15,664 bases of DNA. Source: CAYFVR01 sp964346545. Its GTDB lineage: Bacteria; Desulfobacterota; Desulfobacteria; Desulfobacterales; Desulfococcaceae. The position numbers and the translations under genes are program-made. Positions 1-6,928 of the stretch are shown here, one piece after another. The stretch's first letter is position 1, and the number at the start of each line of letters is the position of its first letter. Under the pieces are notes generated by a model, which was given only the letters and a program-made list of their open reading frames with translations, was not told the origin of the DNA and did not search any database. The stretch lies in contig CAYFVR010000104.1 of assembly GCA_964346545.1 (NCBI GenBank), positions 1 to 15,664 of the forward strand. The letters run 5' to 3'.

Positions 1-14
1 TTCCCTCTTTTCCC

Positions 15-61
15 GGGGATGGTGGGCACAAACCGCCGTGCCCACCCTACGATCCATCCCC
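15..61. repeat. Nested inverted repeat (GTAGGG-hairpin type)
   Basis: A 9-bp perfect stem (GGTGGGCAC at 21-29, GTGCCCACC at 38-46) has an 8-base loop. An outer pair, GGGGATGG (15-22) and CCATCCCC (54-61), encloses it. Read on the minus strand it starts GTAGGGTGGGCAC, the same layout (GTAGGG followed by a G-rich hairpin) as the repeats near 6.3 and 9.1 kb, but the sequence is different. It lies about 40 bases past the stop of the minus-strand hydrolase. No T-run follows the stem, so a terminator role is not supported. Confidence 0.6.
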
Positions 62-101
62 CTTTTCCCCGGGACGACGACGGTTTTCTTCCCAATTCAC
101 G

Positions 102-908
102 CTACCCCGCCATCATCCCCTCCACCGCCTCCGCCACCGCATCGGCGGCGGCCGCCCAGTAATCTTCCACCATCACCGTGTGGCCCAGCCGGGGCAGAAT
201 CATCGGTTCCACGCCGTAGGCCGCGGCCGTTTCCCGCACCTCCGCCGGCGGAATGATCTGGTCGTTCTCCGCCCCGATCACCGCCACCGGGCAACGAATG
301 CCGGCGGGCTGAATCTTGCAGAAAATCGCCAGCTCCGCCGCAACGCGAGAGGATTCCGGCTGCATCATCGGCAGCATCCACGAAACGTGGTCCGGTTCCG
401 TAAAGGGCGACAAAAAGAGATCCTTCAGCTCCTCCAAAGAAAAAACATTGTTCCACAAAGACTTGGGAAACAGGTGAAGGGTCCCCAGCTTCCCGGCCAA
501 CATCGGTCCGTCGGAAATCAGCCGGCCCAGGCTGTTCGCCATGCCGTGGGGGGGGACCGAGTTGAGCAGCACCATTCCCGCCGCGTCCCCGCCGCCCGCC
601 AGAAACCGCTGGCACAGCAATCCGCCCAGGGAATGGCCCACCAGCACCGGGAGTCCCTCGACCCGTCGCACCGCGTCTCGGACATCCCGCACGTAATCGT
701 CGATACCCCAGAAATGGAGCTGATCCCCGCCCTCGCTTTTTCCGTGCCCGCGCAAACTGACGGCGTGGGCGGGGAAACCGCGGTCGGCGAAGTATTTCAG
801 AAAGAAGGCGTCCCAAATCCAGGCGCCGGAGTAGGCCCCGTGGACGAACAACAACGGCGGCTTGCCGGTGTCCGTCTCCGGGGTTCGTTGAAGAATTTCC
901 AATTCCAT
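102..908 (-). CDS. Alpha/beta-fold hydrolase
   Basis: A 268-residue single-domain alpha/beta hydrolase, probably a cytoplasmic esterase or lipase-like enzyme; the substrate cannot be told. An oxyanion-type HG lies at residues 23-24 (FVHGAYSGAW). The nucleophile elbow is GHSLGG with Ser93. An acid is visible near Asp216 (GAENDQIIPP), and the catalytic His is near 243 (LGHTVMVEDY). The length is normal for the family and no signal peptide is seen. The start is the ATG at 908, which has GGGAG about 7 bases upstream on the minus strand. The reading frame stays open far upstream, but that part is antisense to other genes. It is 44 bases downstream of the Fe-S relic and could share the promoter candidate at 1279-1306. 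Confidence 0.9.
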   Translation of the reverse strand: MELEILQRTPETDTGKPPLLFVHGAYSGAWIWDAFFLKYFADRGFPAHAVSLRGHGKSEGGDQLHFWGIDDYVRDVRDAVRRVEGLPVLVGHSLGGLLCQRFLAGGGDAAGMVLLNSVPPHGMANSLGRLISDGPMLAGKLGTLHLFPKSLWNNVFSLEELKDLFLSPFTEPDHVSWMLPMMQPESSRVAAELAIFCKIQPAGIRCPVAVIGAENDQIIPPAEVRETAAAYGVEPMILPRLGHTVMVEDYWAAAADAVAEAVEGMMAG

Positions 909-952
909 CGACCGTCTCCCGCAGATTCGCCCGGCCGCCGGCCGGACGGGAA

Positions 953-1156
953 TTATTCCGTTTTTTCTTCCAAATGGGTTTCCGCCTCGGCCAGCAACTC
1001 CCGAATGGGGAGCCCCTGGGGACAGGCGTCCTCGCACTCGCCGCACCCCTCGCAAAGGGAGGCCCGTTCGCCCTCCTTCACGAAGATGTTGTACCGTTTC
1101 GCGGATTGCATGGCCTCCTTGTGGTGTTTGGGGAAAATAGGTTGTAGCAGAGCCAA
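953..1156 (-). pseudogene. C-terminal Fe-S relic of an aldo/keto reductase
   Basis: The frame encodes about 67 residues ending in a 4Fe-4S ligand set, CEGCGECEDACPQGLPI (C-x2-C-x2-C-x3-CP), followed by RELLAEAETHLEE. The run before it (AKRYNIFVKEGERAS) and the CPQGLPIREL tail match what I know of the C-terminal ferredoxin-like extension of COG1453-type aldo/keto reductases. Their TIM barrel of about 300 residues should lie upstream but is absent. The only in-frame starts are a TTG at 1156 with no ribosome site and an ATG at 1111 with AGGAGG only 2 bases away. I read it as a deletion relic. A genuine small ferredoxin is the alternative, since a promoter candidate and intact cysteines are present. 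Confidence 0.6.
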
Positions 1157-1526
1157 GGCGGTTTGCCGAGATGAAGCCGGGGAAACGTCCCGGCGGATGA
1201 TGGAAAAGAAAAACCCGAAACCGGGCCAGCGCCGCCTCGATGAGCCGGGCTCTGGTTTCGGTTCGGGTTATTTTGTAAAAATTAGACCATTCGCCTCGGA
1301 TGTCAAACAGCTTTTCCCCCATGCCCGGCGGCCTTTTTCCGGCGCTGCCCTCAATTTTTTGGAAATAACCGATTCCCGGTATGGACAACTGTCTCCCGGA
1401 GCCGTAAAAAAGAGATTTTTTTGAACGACAAGCCCGTCCCGCCATCTCGGTGGTCGCGGAACATCGTTTGGTCATTTCACAAAAAAAGAGAAAAATCACC
1501 CAAGAAGGCAAGAGGGAGAAAAAAGC
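1157..1526. other. 370-bp gene-free stretch with relic-like sequence
   Basis: No complete gene is visible on either strand. It holds a minus-strand sigma-70-like promoter candidate (1279-1306) and the ribosome site of the next plus-strand gene (GGGAG at 1514-1518). Several A- and T-runs (about 1406-1422, 1480-1495) mark the plus-strand gene's leader. A short minus-strand peptide at 1218-1268 looks like the first helix of a TetR regulator but has no start codon and is too short to call. Confidence 0.5.
1279..1306 (-). promoter_or_regulatory. Sigma-70-like promoter candidate
   Basis: On the minus strand a perfect -35 TTGACA (1301-1306) is 16 bases from TAATTT (1279-1284). It points at the Fe-S relic and the alpha/beta hydrolase and would start a transcript near 1272, giving a leader of about 360 bases for the hydrolase. 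The -10 is only fair. This is a pattern match with no other support. Confidence 0.4.
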
Positions 1527-2210
1527 ATGGAACAAAAAAAGCGGTATTTGTGGATTTGGGGGGCGGCACTCCTGGGCCTGGCGGCGCTCATCGTCGCCTC
1601 GATGGGGATAAGCCCGGATTCCCGGCAATGGTTCCTTCAAGAACATGGCCCGATTGAATGGTTGTCCGCGGCCGGTTATTTTGTCTGCCTGCTCGCCTTG
1701 ATGGGTATGCCAAAGGAACGAAAACCGGCCGCCGCCATGGCGATCGGGGCCATATTGGTGATTTTCGGGTTGCGGGAGCTGGACTTCCACGCCCGCTTCA
1801 CCACCATGGGCATCTTCAAAAGCCGGTTTTACGTTTCGCCGGAAGTTCCCGTTCTCGAAAAAATCATCGGGGCGGCGGCTCTGCTGATTCTGGCCGGAGC
1901 CATGGCCTACGTGGTGAAACGCCATTTCCGGAGTTTTATTCGGGGCGTTCGACGCCTGGAACCGGGGCCGTTCAGCGGCCTGATCACCATCGCCCTCCTG
2001 GTTTTCACCAAAACCGTGGACGGCCTGCCGCGAAAGCTGGATGGGCTGGGACTGCCTTCGCCGGAGGCGCTGGAACGGTTTTCCTGGATCGTGGAGGAGG
2101 TGCTGGAAATGGGCATCCCGATCTTCATGCTCATCGGCATCCTGGCGGAACTCCCGGAAGACCGAAAGGCGTCCCGACGGCCGGAATCGGAATCCGCCGC
2201 CCTCTCCTAG
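1527..2210 (+). CDS. Hypothetical six-helix membrane protein
   Basis: A 227-residue protein with about six hydrophobic segments: residues 7-27, 44-61, 68-85, 112-131, 150-164 and 190-207. It therefore sits in the inner membrane. Between helices 3 and 4 there is a charged loop with LRELDFHARFTTMGIFKSRF, and before the last helix EEVLEMGIP; conserved-looking acidic and His residues near helix ends could bind a ligand or metal. I do not recognise the family. The start is well supported: AGAGGGAG lies 8 bases before the ATG. The C-terminal tail (about 20 residues) is hydrophilic. The gene converges on pbpC, and its TAG overlaps the pbpC stop, so the two messages are antisense to each other past their ends. 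Confidence 0.85.
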   Translation: MEQKKRYLWIWGAALLGLAALIVASMGISPDSRQWFLQEHGPIEWLSAAGYFVCLLALMGMPKERKPAAAMAIGAILVIFGLRELDFHARFTTMGIFKSRFYVSPEVPVLEKIIGAAALLILAGAMAYVVKRHFRSFIRGVRRLEPGPFSGLITIALLVFTKTVDGLPRKLDGLGLPSPEALERFSWIVEEVLEMGIPIFMLIGILAELPEDRKASRRPESESAALS

Positions 2211-4618
2211 CCCGCCCCTCGTCCCGCCATCACCACGAAGGAAACCGAGTCGTAGTTCCCGGCCAAATCCATGACCGTAAGCCGGTAGCGGCCGGGCCGC
2301 CGGAACCGGAGATTTTGCACCTCGCCCACCCCGCTCCGTCCCACCAGATCGCCGTTGAGCAGCCAGAACAGTTCGCCCCGTCCGCCCTCCGCCAAGAGCG
2401 AAATCTCCGGCAGCCGGGCGCGGGAACCGGGCGGCCGAATCAGGGAATCGGGCTCCACGCCCAGAATCCGGACGGTGTCGTCCGCCGCCGCCACGGGCCG
2501 TCCGCAGGCGGGGTCCAGCGGTGGAATGCGGGAGAGGGCGCGTTGTTTGGGCGTCAGCCAAGGTCCGGCCGCCCGGGGCCACCGCGCGATTTCGCGGATC
2601 ACCGGGTCGGACACGGGACAGTCCGCCTCCAGCCGCAGACCGGTTCGGGGATTCACCGCCACTCGAACCGGATTGGCCCGCCAGTGGCGATCGGCCCGAT
2701 CCGGCAAGGTCGGCGGGACCGTGCCGTTGAGCGTCCAGGCCACCCGCCGCTCTTGGCAGAGCGGATCGACGGCGTTTCGGGCATTTTCCGATTCTTCTTC
2801 GCCCTCCCCCGCCGGCCGCGTCCCCAGCGGCCAGCAGATTTCCGCCGTCTCCACCGAGGCGGGGACGGGAATGGAACCGCCGTCCCGGGGCAGGCTGTCC
2901 ACGATGGAAAACAGCAGCGGCGCGGCCGTGGCCCGGCCGAAATGGCCCGGGCTGGGCGTGCCGTCGGGCCGGCCGATCCAGACGCCCACCGTGTACCGCG
3001 CCGTCACCCCCACGCACCAGGCGTCCCGATAGCCGTAGCTGGTGCCGGTTTTCCAGGCCACCCGGCGGGACCGGTGCATCCGCAGGCGATGGGCCGAAAG
3101 ACCGGGCCGGGGGGCTTCTCGCAGGATTTCGCCCACGATCCAGGCCGCGCCGGGGGTCAGCATTCTCCGATAGACCCGGGGATCTTCCGGCGTCAGTCGC
3201 GGCCGCCCGGCCACGCCTTCCCGGGCCAAGGCGGAGTAGGCCCCCGCCAAATCCTCCAGCGACGCCCCGACTCCCCCCAGAATCATGGTCAGGTTCGGCC
3301 CCTGCCCGGTGGGATAATCCAGATGCAGCCCGCCCTGCCGCAGCCGCCGGTCGAAGAATTTGGGGCCGAGCCGATCCAGCAGTTCCACGGCGGGCAGGTT
3401 GAGGGAACGGCGCAGCGCCTCGGCGGCGCTCACCGGCCCGGTGAAACGCTCGGTGAAATTGTCCGGCCGGTAGCCGCTGAAGGAAAAGGGCGCGTCCACC
3501 AGCAGGCTTTCCGAGTGAATCAGCCCTTCCTCCAACGCGAAGCCGTAGAGAAACGGCTTGAGGGTGGAACCCGGAGAACGCACCGCCTGGACCATGTCCA
3601 CATGGCCGAACCGTTCCCGGTTCAAAAATTCGGCGGAGCCCACGTATGCCCGAACGGCGAGATTTTCGTTTTTCAGCACGATGGCGGCGGCGGAGGTGTG
3701 TTCGGGCGTCGTGTCCACCGCGGCCCGAACCAGATCCCGCACCCGGCCTTGAAGATCGTTGTCGATGAAGGTGCGAACCGGTTTCCGGGGACTGGCCTTG
3801 CCCCGCAGTCGGCGGGCCAGCAGCGGCGCGCGCAGGGGATGGGGCGCAAATCGGGAAAGCACCCGTTCGATTTTCGCGCCTTCGGTGGTTTCCCGTTCCC
3901 ACACGCCGAATTTGGCCATCCGGTCCAGCACCTTGTTCCGGGCTTGCTCCGCGCCCTCGGGGTTGCGGTCCGGCCGCAGGCGGGTGGGGGCCTGGGGAAG
4001 CACCGCCAGCAGCGCCGCATCGGCGTGGCTCAATTCCTTGGGCCCTTTCCCCAAATAGGCGAAGCTGGCGGCCTGGACGCCCTCGATGGGACCGCCGAAC
4101 GGCGCGTGGTTCAGGTACAGCGTCAAAATTTCCCGCTTGGAAAATCGGCGTTCGAGCTGAAAGGCGCGGAACATCTGCTCCGCCTTGCCTCGCAGCGTCC
4201 GGGGATGGGGATGAAGAATCCGCGCCACCTGCATGGTCAGCGTGGACCCGCCGGAAATCAGCTCGCCTTCCTTGACCATCTGCCAAAACGCCCGGGTCAG
4301 CGCCAGGGGGTTGACCCCCGGGTGGCGCCAGAAATACCGATCTTCGTAGTTGATCAGCGCTTCCAGATACAGCGGCGAAACCTCGTCGATGGTTACGGGA
4401 TAGCGCCACACGCCGTCGGCGTCCGGGAAGCTCCGCAGTGGGGTGCCGTCTTCGGCGGCGATCGTGACCGCAAAGCGCTCGGCGTCGGTGGGGAGGCGGA
4501 GGGGGAAGGCGGCGTGGAGGACGAGGAAGGCGGCGAGGGCGTAAAACACTCCCGAAAACGCACATGAGGCGAAAACGGAGGCGGCCTGAAAAAGACTTTT
4601 TTTGGATCGAACGGTCAA
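2207..4618 (-). CDS. pbpC: Penicillin-binding protein 1C (bifunctional glycosyltransferase/transpeptidase)
   Basis: An 803-residue class A-like PBP anchored in the inner membrane by one N-terminal helix (about 16-38). The GT51 domain (about 60-230) polymerises lipid II; its signature is visible as EDRYFWRHPGV (catalytic Glu92) and GGSTLTMQ (123-130). The transpeptidase domain (about 300-560) has SPGSTLKP with Ser351 and Lys354, SLN (405-407) and KTGTS (523-527). The last 100 or so residues fit the BiPBP_C beta domain typical of PBP1C. The length is normal (770-850). The start is the TTG at 4618, chosen because GAGGA lies 6 bases upstream and an in-frame TGA closes the frame just beyond. PBP1C is often beside an alpha-2-macroglobulin gene; none is here. 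Confidence 0.95.
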   Translation of the reverse strand: MTVRSKKSLFQAASVFASCAFSGVFYALAAFLVLHAAFPLRLPTDAERFAVTIAAEDGTPLRSFPDADGVWRYPVTIDEVSPLYLEALINYEDRYFWRHPGVNPLALTRAFWQMVKEGELISGGSTLTMQVARILHPHPRTLRGKAEQMFRAFQLERRFSKREILTLYLNHAPFGGPIEGVQAASFAYLGKGPKELSHADAALLAVLPQAPTRLRPDRNPEGAEQARNKVLDRMAKFGVWERETTEGAKIERVLSRFAPHPLRAPLLARRLRGKASPRKPVRTFIDNDLQGRVRDLVRAAVDTTPEHTSAAAIVLKNENLAVRAYVGSAEFLNRERFGHVDMVQAVRSPGSTLKPFLYGFALEEGLIHSESLLVDAPFSFSGYRPDNFTERFTGPVSAAEALRRSLNLPAVELLDRLGPKFFDRRLRQGGLHLDYPTGQGPNLTMILGGVGASLEDLAGAYSALAREGVAGRPRLTPEDPRVYRRMLTPGAAWIVGEILREAPRPGLSAHRLRMHRSRRVAWKTGTSYGYRDAWCVGVTARYTVGVWIGRPDGTPSPGHFGRATAAPLLFSIVDSLPRDGGSIPVPASVETAEICWPLGTRPAGEGEEESENARNAVDPLCQERRVAWTLNGTVPPTLPDRADRHWRANPVRVAVNPRTGLRLEADCPVSDPVIREIARWPRAAGPWLTPKQRALSRIPPLDPACGRPVAAADDTVRILGVEPDSLIRPPGSRARLPEISLLAEGGRGELFWLLNGDLVGRSGVGEVQNLRFRRPGRYRLTVMDLAGNYDSVSFVVMAGRGAG

Positions 4619-4670
4619 CGGTAATCCTCACATGAAAGGGAAAAACCCGGAAATTCTCCAGACGGAGGAG

Positions 4671-4850
4671 TCATCCCCACCCAATCGCCGCCACTCCCAC
4701 CGTCACGCCGTCGATCTCCTCCGCGTCGGACAGCGCCTCCAGCACCGATTCGTCGGTCACCGGCACGAACAGCGCGATGGTGATGGCGGAAAATCCAAGG
4801 TTGCGGGCGTAGCCTGCGGCCTGTTGCTGGGCGGCCTGGATTTCCGAACT
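4671..4850 (-). pseudogene. Orphan C-terminal gene fragment
   Basis: Between an in-frame TAA at 4851-4853 and a TGA at 4671-4673 this frame encodes 59 protein-like residues. They begin SEIQAAQQQAAGYARNLGF, continue with ITIALFVPVTDESVLEALSD and end GVTVGVAAIGWG. Alternating strand and helix composition and clean codon use suggest a genuine protein end. No ATG, and no start with a ribosome site, precedes it. The layout (helix, hydrophobic strand, short tail) recalls the end of PD-(D/E)XK-type nuclease domains, but no catalytic motif is present, so the family is not named with confidence. The fragment lies 52 bases upstream of the pbpC start on the same strand. The remaining sequence from 4854 to 4979 shows no feature. 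Confidence 0.4.
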
Positions 4851-4979
4851 TTACGACCTTCCCGATCCATACCAACACGAACCGAGTGCGTTGGATTTCA
4901 CCATTTGCAAAACCAATCCAATCGAAATGCATCCCATCCCGCCCTCTCAACGCCAAGGGCGAAACCAAACCATGTCCGT

Positions 4980-5546
4980 TCATTTGCCCCCCTTCAGAAA
5001 CCGTCGCACCACCCGCCAGACGTATTCCGGATCGAGTTCGTGGCCCATTCCGGGGACGATGGTGATTCGGGCGGCGGGGATTTGGGAGAAAATATCCCGC
5101 GCCAGATCGGGATCGCAGCCGTCGTCCTCCGCGCCGGTGTGGATTTCGAGATCGGCAGGCGCCGGAAAAATCCCTTCCCGCGCCATTTTACGGAGCCGGT
5201 CGGCCCGGGGCGGCCGGGAGCCAAAGCGGCCGTCGGGTCGATGGGCCGCGCCGAGAACGGGAGAGAGCAACAGCACTCCCCCGGGAAACGGCGCCTCCTC
5301 TTCGGCCAGCGCATGGAGGATGAGGTAGCCGCCGTAGGAGCGGCCGACCAGAACGGATTCCGCCGTCCAGAATCCTTCCGCCAGATCATCCCGGATTTCC
5401 GCGAGTTGCTCCGGAAACCGCATTCGGGCGAAATCTCCCCGCAACGCCCGGCCGTGAACTTCCATGCCTTCCTGGCGCAGGAGAGAGCCGAGCTGCCCGC
5501 CCAGCCTTTCGTCTCTGCCGGGAATCAGATACACCGTGGGCTTCAT
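4980..5546 (-). CDS. Small alpha/beta hydrolase
   Basis: A 188-residue cytoplasmic alpha/beta hydrolase of the short type. It begins directly with the first beta strand (MKPTVYLIPGRDERLGGQ). The nucleophile elbow is VGRSYGGYL with Ser70, Asp142 in GAEDDGCDPD is the likely acid, and His169 in PGMGHELD is the catalytic base. The Arg before Ser (GRSYG instead of GHSxG) is seen in several small hydrolases. The substrate is unknown. The start at 5546 is chosen because strand 1 starts there. It lacks a clear ribosome site, and the frame stays open to an ATG at 5645 whose extra 33 residues look like part of an unrelated GNAT protein (see 5547-5645). If translation starts at 5645 the product is a 221-residue chimera. 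Confidence 0.8.
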   Translation of the reverse strand: MKPTVYLIPGRDERLGGQLGSLLRQEGMEVHGRALRGDFARMRFPEQLAEIRDDLAEGFWTAESVLVGRSYGGYLILHALAEEEAPFPGGVLLLSPVLGAAHRPDGRFGSRPPRADRLRKMAREGIFPAPADLEIHTGAEDDGCDPDLARDIFSQIPAARITIVPGMGHELDPEYVWRVVRRFLKGGK

Positions 5547-5645
5547 TTTTCGCGCATATTTCGATGAAAAGTTTTTAAGATCCGACCGGCCGCAATCGAA
5601 CGGAATTCGATCCACGAACCGCTCTCGAAAGCGGAAATCGGTCAT
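5547..5645 (-). pseudogene. GNAT-acetyltransferase-like N-terminal relic, in frame with the hydrolase
   Basis: The 33 residues upstream of the hydrolase and in its frame include IPFDCGRSDLKNFSSKYARK. This fits the start of small GNAT acetyltransferases with an F-D-C-G then x-x-x-L motif, including TacT-type toxins, in which FDCG begins helix 1. The acetyl-CoA site and everything else of the GNAT fold are missing; the next residue is the hydrolase start. I infer a deletion that joined the front of a GNAT gene to the hydrolase. No ribosome site precedes the ATG at 5645. The identification rests on one short motif. Confidence 0.35.
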
Positions 5646-5790
5646 GGGGCGTCAGCCGGCGTATCGGCGCTGGTTTTAAAAGTGGAAAGTTTCGATGTGG
5701 CGAAATCTTCCCGAAAAAAATTCGACGGAACTCCAAATTCCGGTGGACAACGCAAAGCCCTGCATTAGGTTGCTGCCCGGCGAGGCGAAA

Positions 5791-6192
5791 ATGTTTCATG
5801 ATCCCAAAAAACGGCCCAACAAGCAAATGGACGACTGGATGCGGCTGATCCTGATCAACTGGGTGTTGATCTCGTTCGTGATGTTCTACAGCATTTTGAT
5901 CGGGATGATTACCGGATCCTTATTGGTCGTGGTGGCCGACGGGGTTTTGGGACTGGTCGGGATACGTGGAAACATTTTCGACGTGTTCCCATTTACCCCC
6001 GCCGCCACGGCGTTGATCGCCGGGATCATCGCATTCCTTTTTCTGGCCGCCTTCCGGACCATCCGGTACAACTGCGAGACGGGCGGCTACACCCTGCCCC
6101 TCACCCCGGAAATCCTCCGGCTGCTGGCCCGCCGCGCCGCGGTCGGCGTCGGGTTTCTGGCCATTTCCGCAATCGCCCTCCGGCTGCTGTAG
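5791..6192 (+). CDS. Hypothetical small membrane protein
   Basis: A 133-residue inner-membrane protein of unknown family. A charged N-terminus (MFHDPKKRPNKQMDDWMR) is followed by three or four hydrophobic segments: about 17-50 (long enough for two), 70-90 and 115-133. A short polar stretch, RYNCETGGYTLPLTPEI, lies before the last helix. The start at 5791 is preferred over the in-frame ATG at 5695 because GAGG lies 5 bases upstream of 5791; the extra 32 residues from 5695 are not membrane-like and have no ribosome site. It is divergent from the small hydrolase and followed by the repeat region at 6.3 kb. Confidence 0.7.
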   Translation: MFHDPKKRPNKQMDDWMRLILINWVLISFVMFYSILIGMITGSLLVVVADGVLGLVGIRGNIFDVFPFTPAATALIAGIIAFLFLAAFRTIRYNCETGGYTLPLTPEILRLLARRAAVGVGFLAISAIALRLL

Positions 6193-6299
6193 GGAAACTG
6201 AAATTTGGAAATGACGGAAACGCAATGGTGTCCAAACCGTATCCGGCCCCGATTGGCAACCAATGGAAAACTCGCCGCTCACAGTTCCGCAGCACGAGC

Positions 6300-6401
6300 C
6301 AATACCATTCATTTTGGCGAAAATTTGTAGGGGCGAATTGCATTCGCCCTCGGACAATCCGGCACATTCGTCCTTTGGAAATCCCAAAGTGAACGGTATT
6401 G
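6300..6401. repeat. MITE-like repeat, copy 1 (complete)
   Basis: A 102-bp element with 18-bp terminal inverted repeats matching at 16 of 18 positions: CAATACCATTCATTTTGG at 6300-6317 and CCAAAGTGAACGGTATTG at 6384-6401. In its centre is a perfect 8-bp stem, GGGCGAAT (6331-6338) and ATTCGCCC (6342-6349), with loop TGC, preceded by GTAG. Related copies are at 9082-9187, 9241-9311 and, more distantly, 6507-6598. The size and end structure fit a non-autonomous mobile element; no transposase gene is in the window and no clear target duplication is visible. Confidence 0.75.
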
Positions 6402-6506
6402 CGGCAAGAGCCGAATCTCCGATGAAGGTGTAATGCGAAGATTTTTCGCTGCGGCAAAATTTGTAGGTTCTCCGAAAAACGTCAACATTTTTTGCAACTC
6501 CGCACT

Positions 6507-6598
6507 GGGGCGATCCCGGGTCGCCCCGTCCATTTTCTCAATTTATCGATTGGCACATCGGGAAAATTCCCATCGCTTTTACGGAATTTCCGGTATTG
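6507..6598. repeat. Diverged hairpin repeat, copy 4
   Basis: A 7-bp perfect stem, GGGGCGA (6507-6513) and TCGCCCC (6521-6527), has a 7-base loop. It is followed, as in copy 1, by GGCACAT (6552-6558), then GGGAAAATTCCC (6561-6572), then CGGTATTG (6591-6598). The order of landmarks matches copy 1, but the stem and loop sequences differ. The left arm before the hairpin is not recognisable. Confidence 0.45.
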
Positions 6599-6612
6599 GC
6601 ACATGGGTTGCT
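6597..6612 (+). promoter_or_regulatory. Sigma-54 (RpoN) type promoter
   Basis: TGGCAC (6597-6602), five bases, then TTGCT (6608-6612) gives the invariant GG-N10-GC spacing (6598-6599 and 6610-6611) and all core bases of the -24/-12 consensus. Transcription would start near 6623, giving a leader of about 70 bases before the 61-residue gene. A near copy, ATTGGCACATCGGG at 6549-6562, lies 46 bases upstream without the -12 element. The 6507-6527 palindrome is about 110 bases before the start, a usual distance for an enhancer-binding activator, but no such site is proven. Part of the box overlaps the end of repeat copy 4. Confidence 0.55.
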
Positions 6613-6665
6613 TAGATTTAGGGTGGAAGGCAGGAAATTTTCTCCCCTTCGAAACCCTCGACCCC

Positions 6666-6681
6666 GGCCGGATCGCCGGCC
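6666..6681 (+). promoter_or_regulatory. Leader hairpin next to the ribosome site
   Basis: GGCCGG (6666-6671), loop ATCG, CCGGCC (6676-6681) form a perfect 6-bp GC stem that ends 2 bases before AGGAGG (6684-6689). In RNA it would sit at the edge of the ribosome landing site and could stabilise the message or modulate translation. The role is inferred from position only. Confidence 0.45.
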
Positions 6682-6693
6682 AAAGGAGGCGAC

Positions 6694-6879
6694 ATGATAC
6701 AAGTCCGACGCAAGAACCATAATTTGGAATTGGTGTCGAAACTGATGGACAGCGTTTGCGCCAAGTACGAATGCAGCGTGACCTACCACTCGGAAAGCGA
6801 CACCATCCGGTTTCATGGCGACGAAACCTTCAAGGCCCACGTCGCCGAGGAAACCATGAATCTTTTCAAAAGGAAATGA
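6694..6879 (+). CDS. Orphan 61-residue protein
   Basis: A small, soluble, slightly basic protein of unknown family. It starts MIQVRRKNHNLELVSKLMD and continues through a central strand-like part (CSVTYHSESDTIRFHGDE) to a helix ending MNLFKRK; a compact beta-alpha fold is plausible. It has two Cys (about 21 and 27) and no signal peptide or membrane helix. The gene is well supported: AGGAGG 4 bases before the ATG, a sigma-54-type promoter upstream, and an intrinsic terminator 50 bases downstream, so it appears to be a complete one-gene unit. Sigma-54 control would suggest a nitrogen, envelope-stress or motility-type response, but nothing in the protein shows which. Confidence 0.8.
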   Translation: MIQVRRKNHNLELVSKLMDSVCAKYECSVTYHSESDTIRFHGDETFKAHVAEETMNLFKRK

Positions 6880-6928
6880 TGTGAGGTGACGCCGTGAACC
6901 GCCAGACGGGTCCATCCGAATTTCGATC

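Larger units (their letters stand above)
6193..6693. other. 500-bp intergenic repeat and control region
   Basis: No gene is visible. It holds two related hairpin repeats (6300-6401 and about 6507-6598), a partial tandem copy of the left arm (GGCAAAATTTGTAGG near 6455-6469 resembles GGCGAAAATTTGTAGG at 6316-6331), a sigma-54-type promoter (6597-6612), a leader hairpin (6666-6681) and the ribosome site (6684-6689) of the 61-residue gene. Confidence 0.6.

Noticed and set aside
1218..1268. TetR-like first helix (TRTETRARLIEAALARF) on the minus strand
   Set aside because: Only 17 residues, no start codon or ribosome site, and the helix-turn-helix is absent. It could be a relic but the match is too short.
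1658..4567. Long plus-strand open frame
   Set aside because: It is antisense to pbpC and out of frame with the membrane-protein gene, with shadow-type composition and no motifs.
102..4631. A 1509-codon open frame on the minus strand
   Set aside because: Only its last 268 codons (alpha/beta hydrolase) look like protein. The rest is Arg/Gly/Pro-rich and runs in the wrong frame through pbpC and antisense to the membrane-protein gene, a usual high-GC artefact.
4602..5567. 321-codon plus-strand open frame
   Set aside because: It is antisense to the small hydrolase, lacks any recognisable domain, and is His/Arg/Pro-rich.
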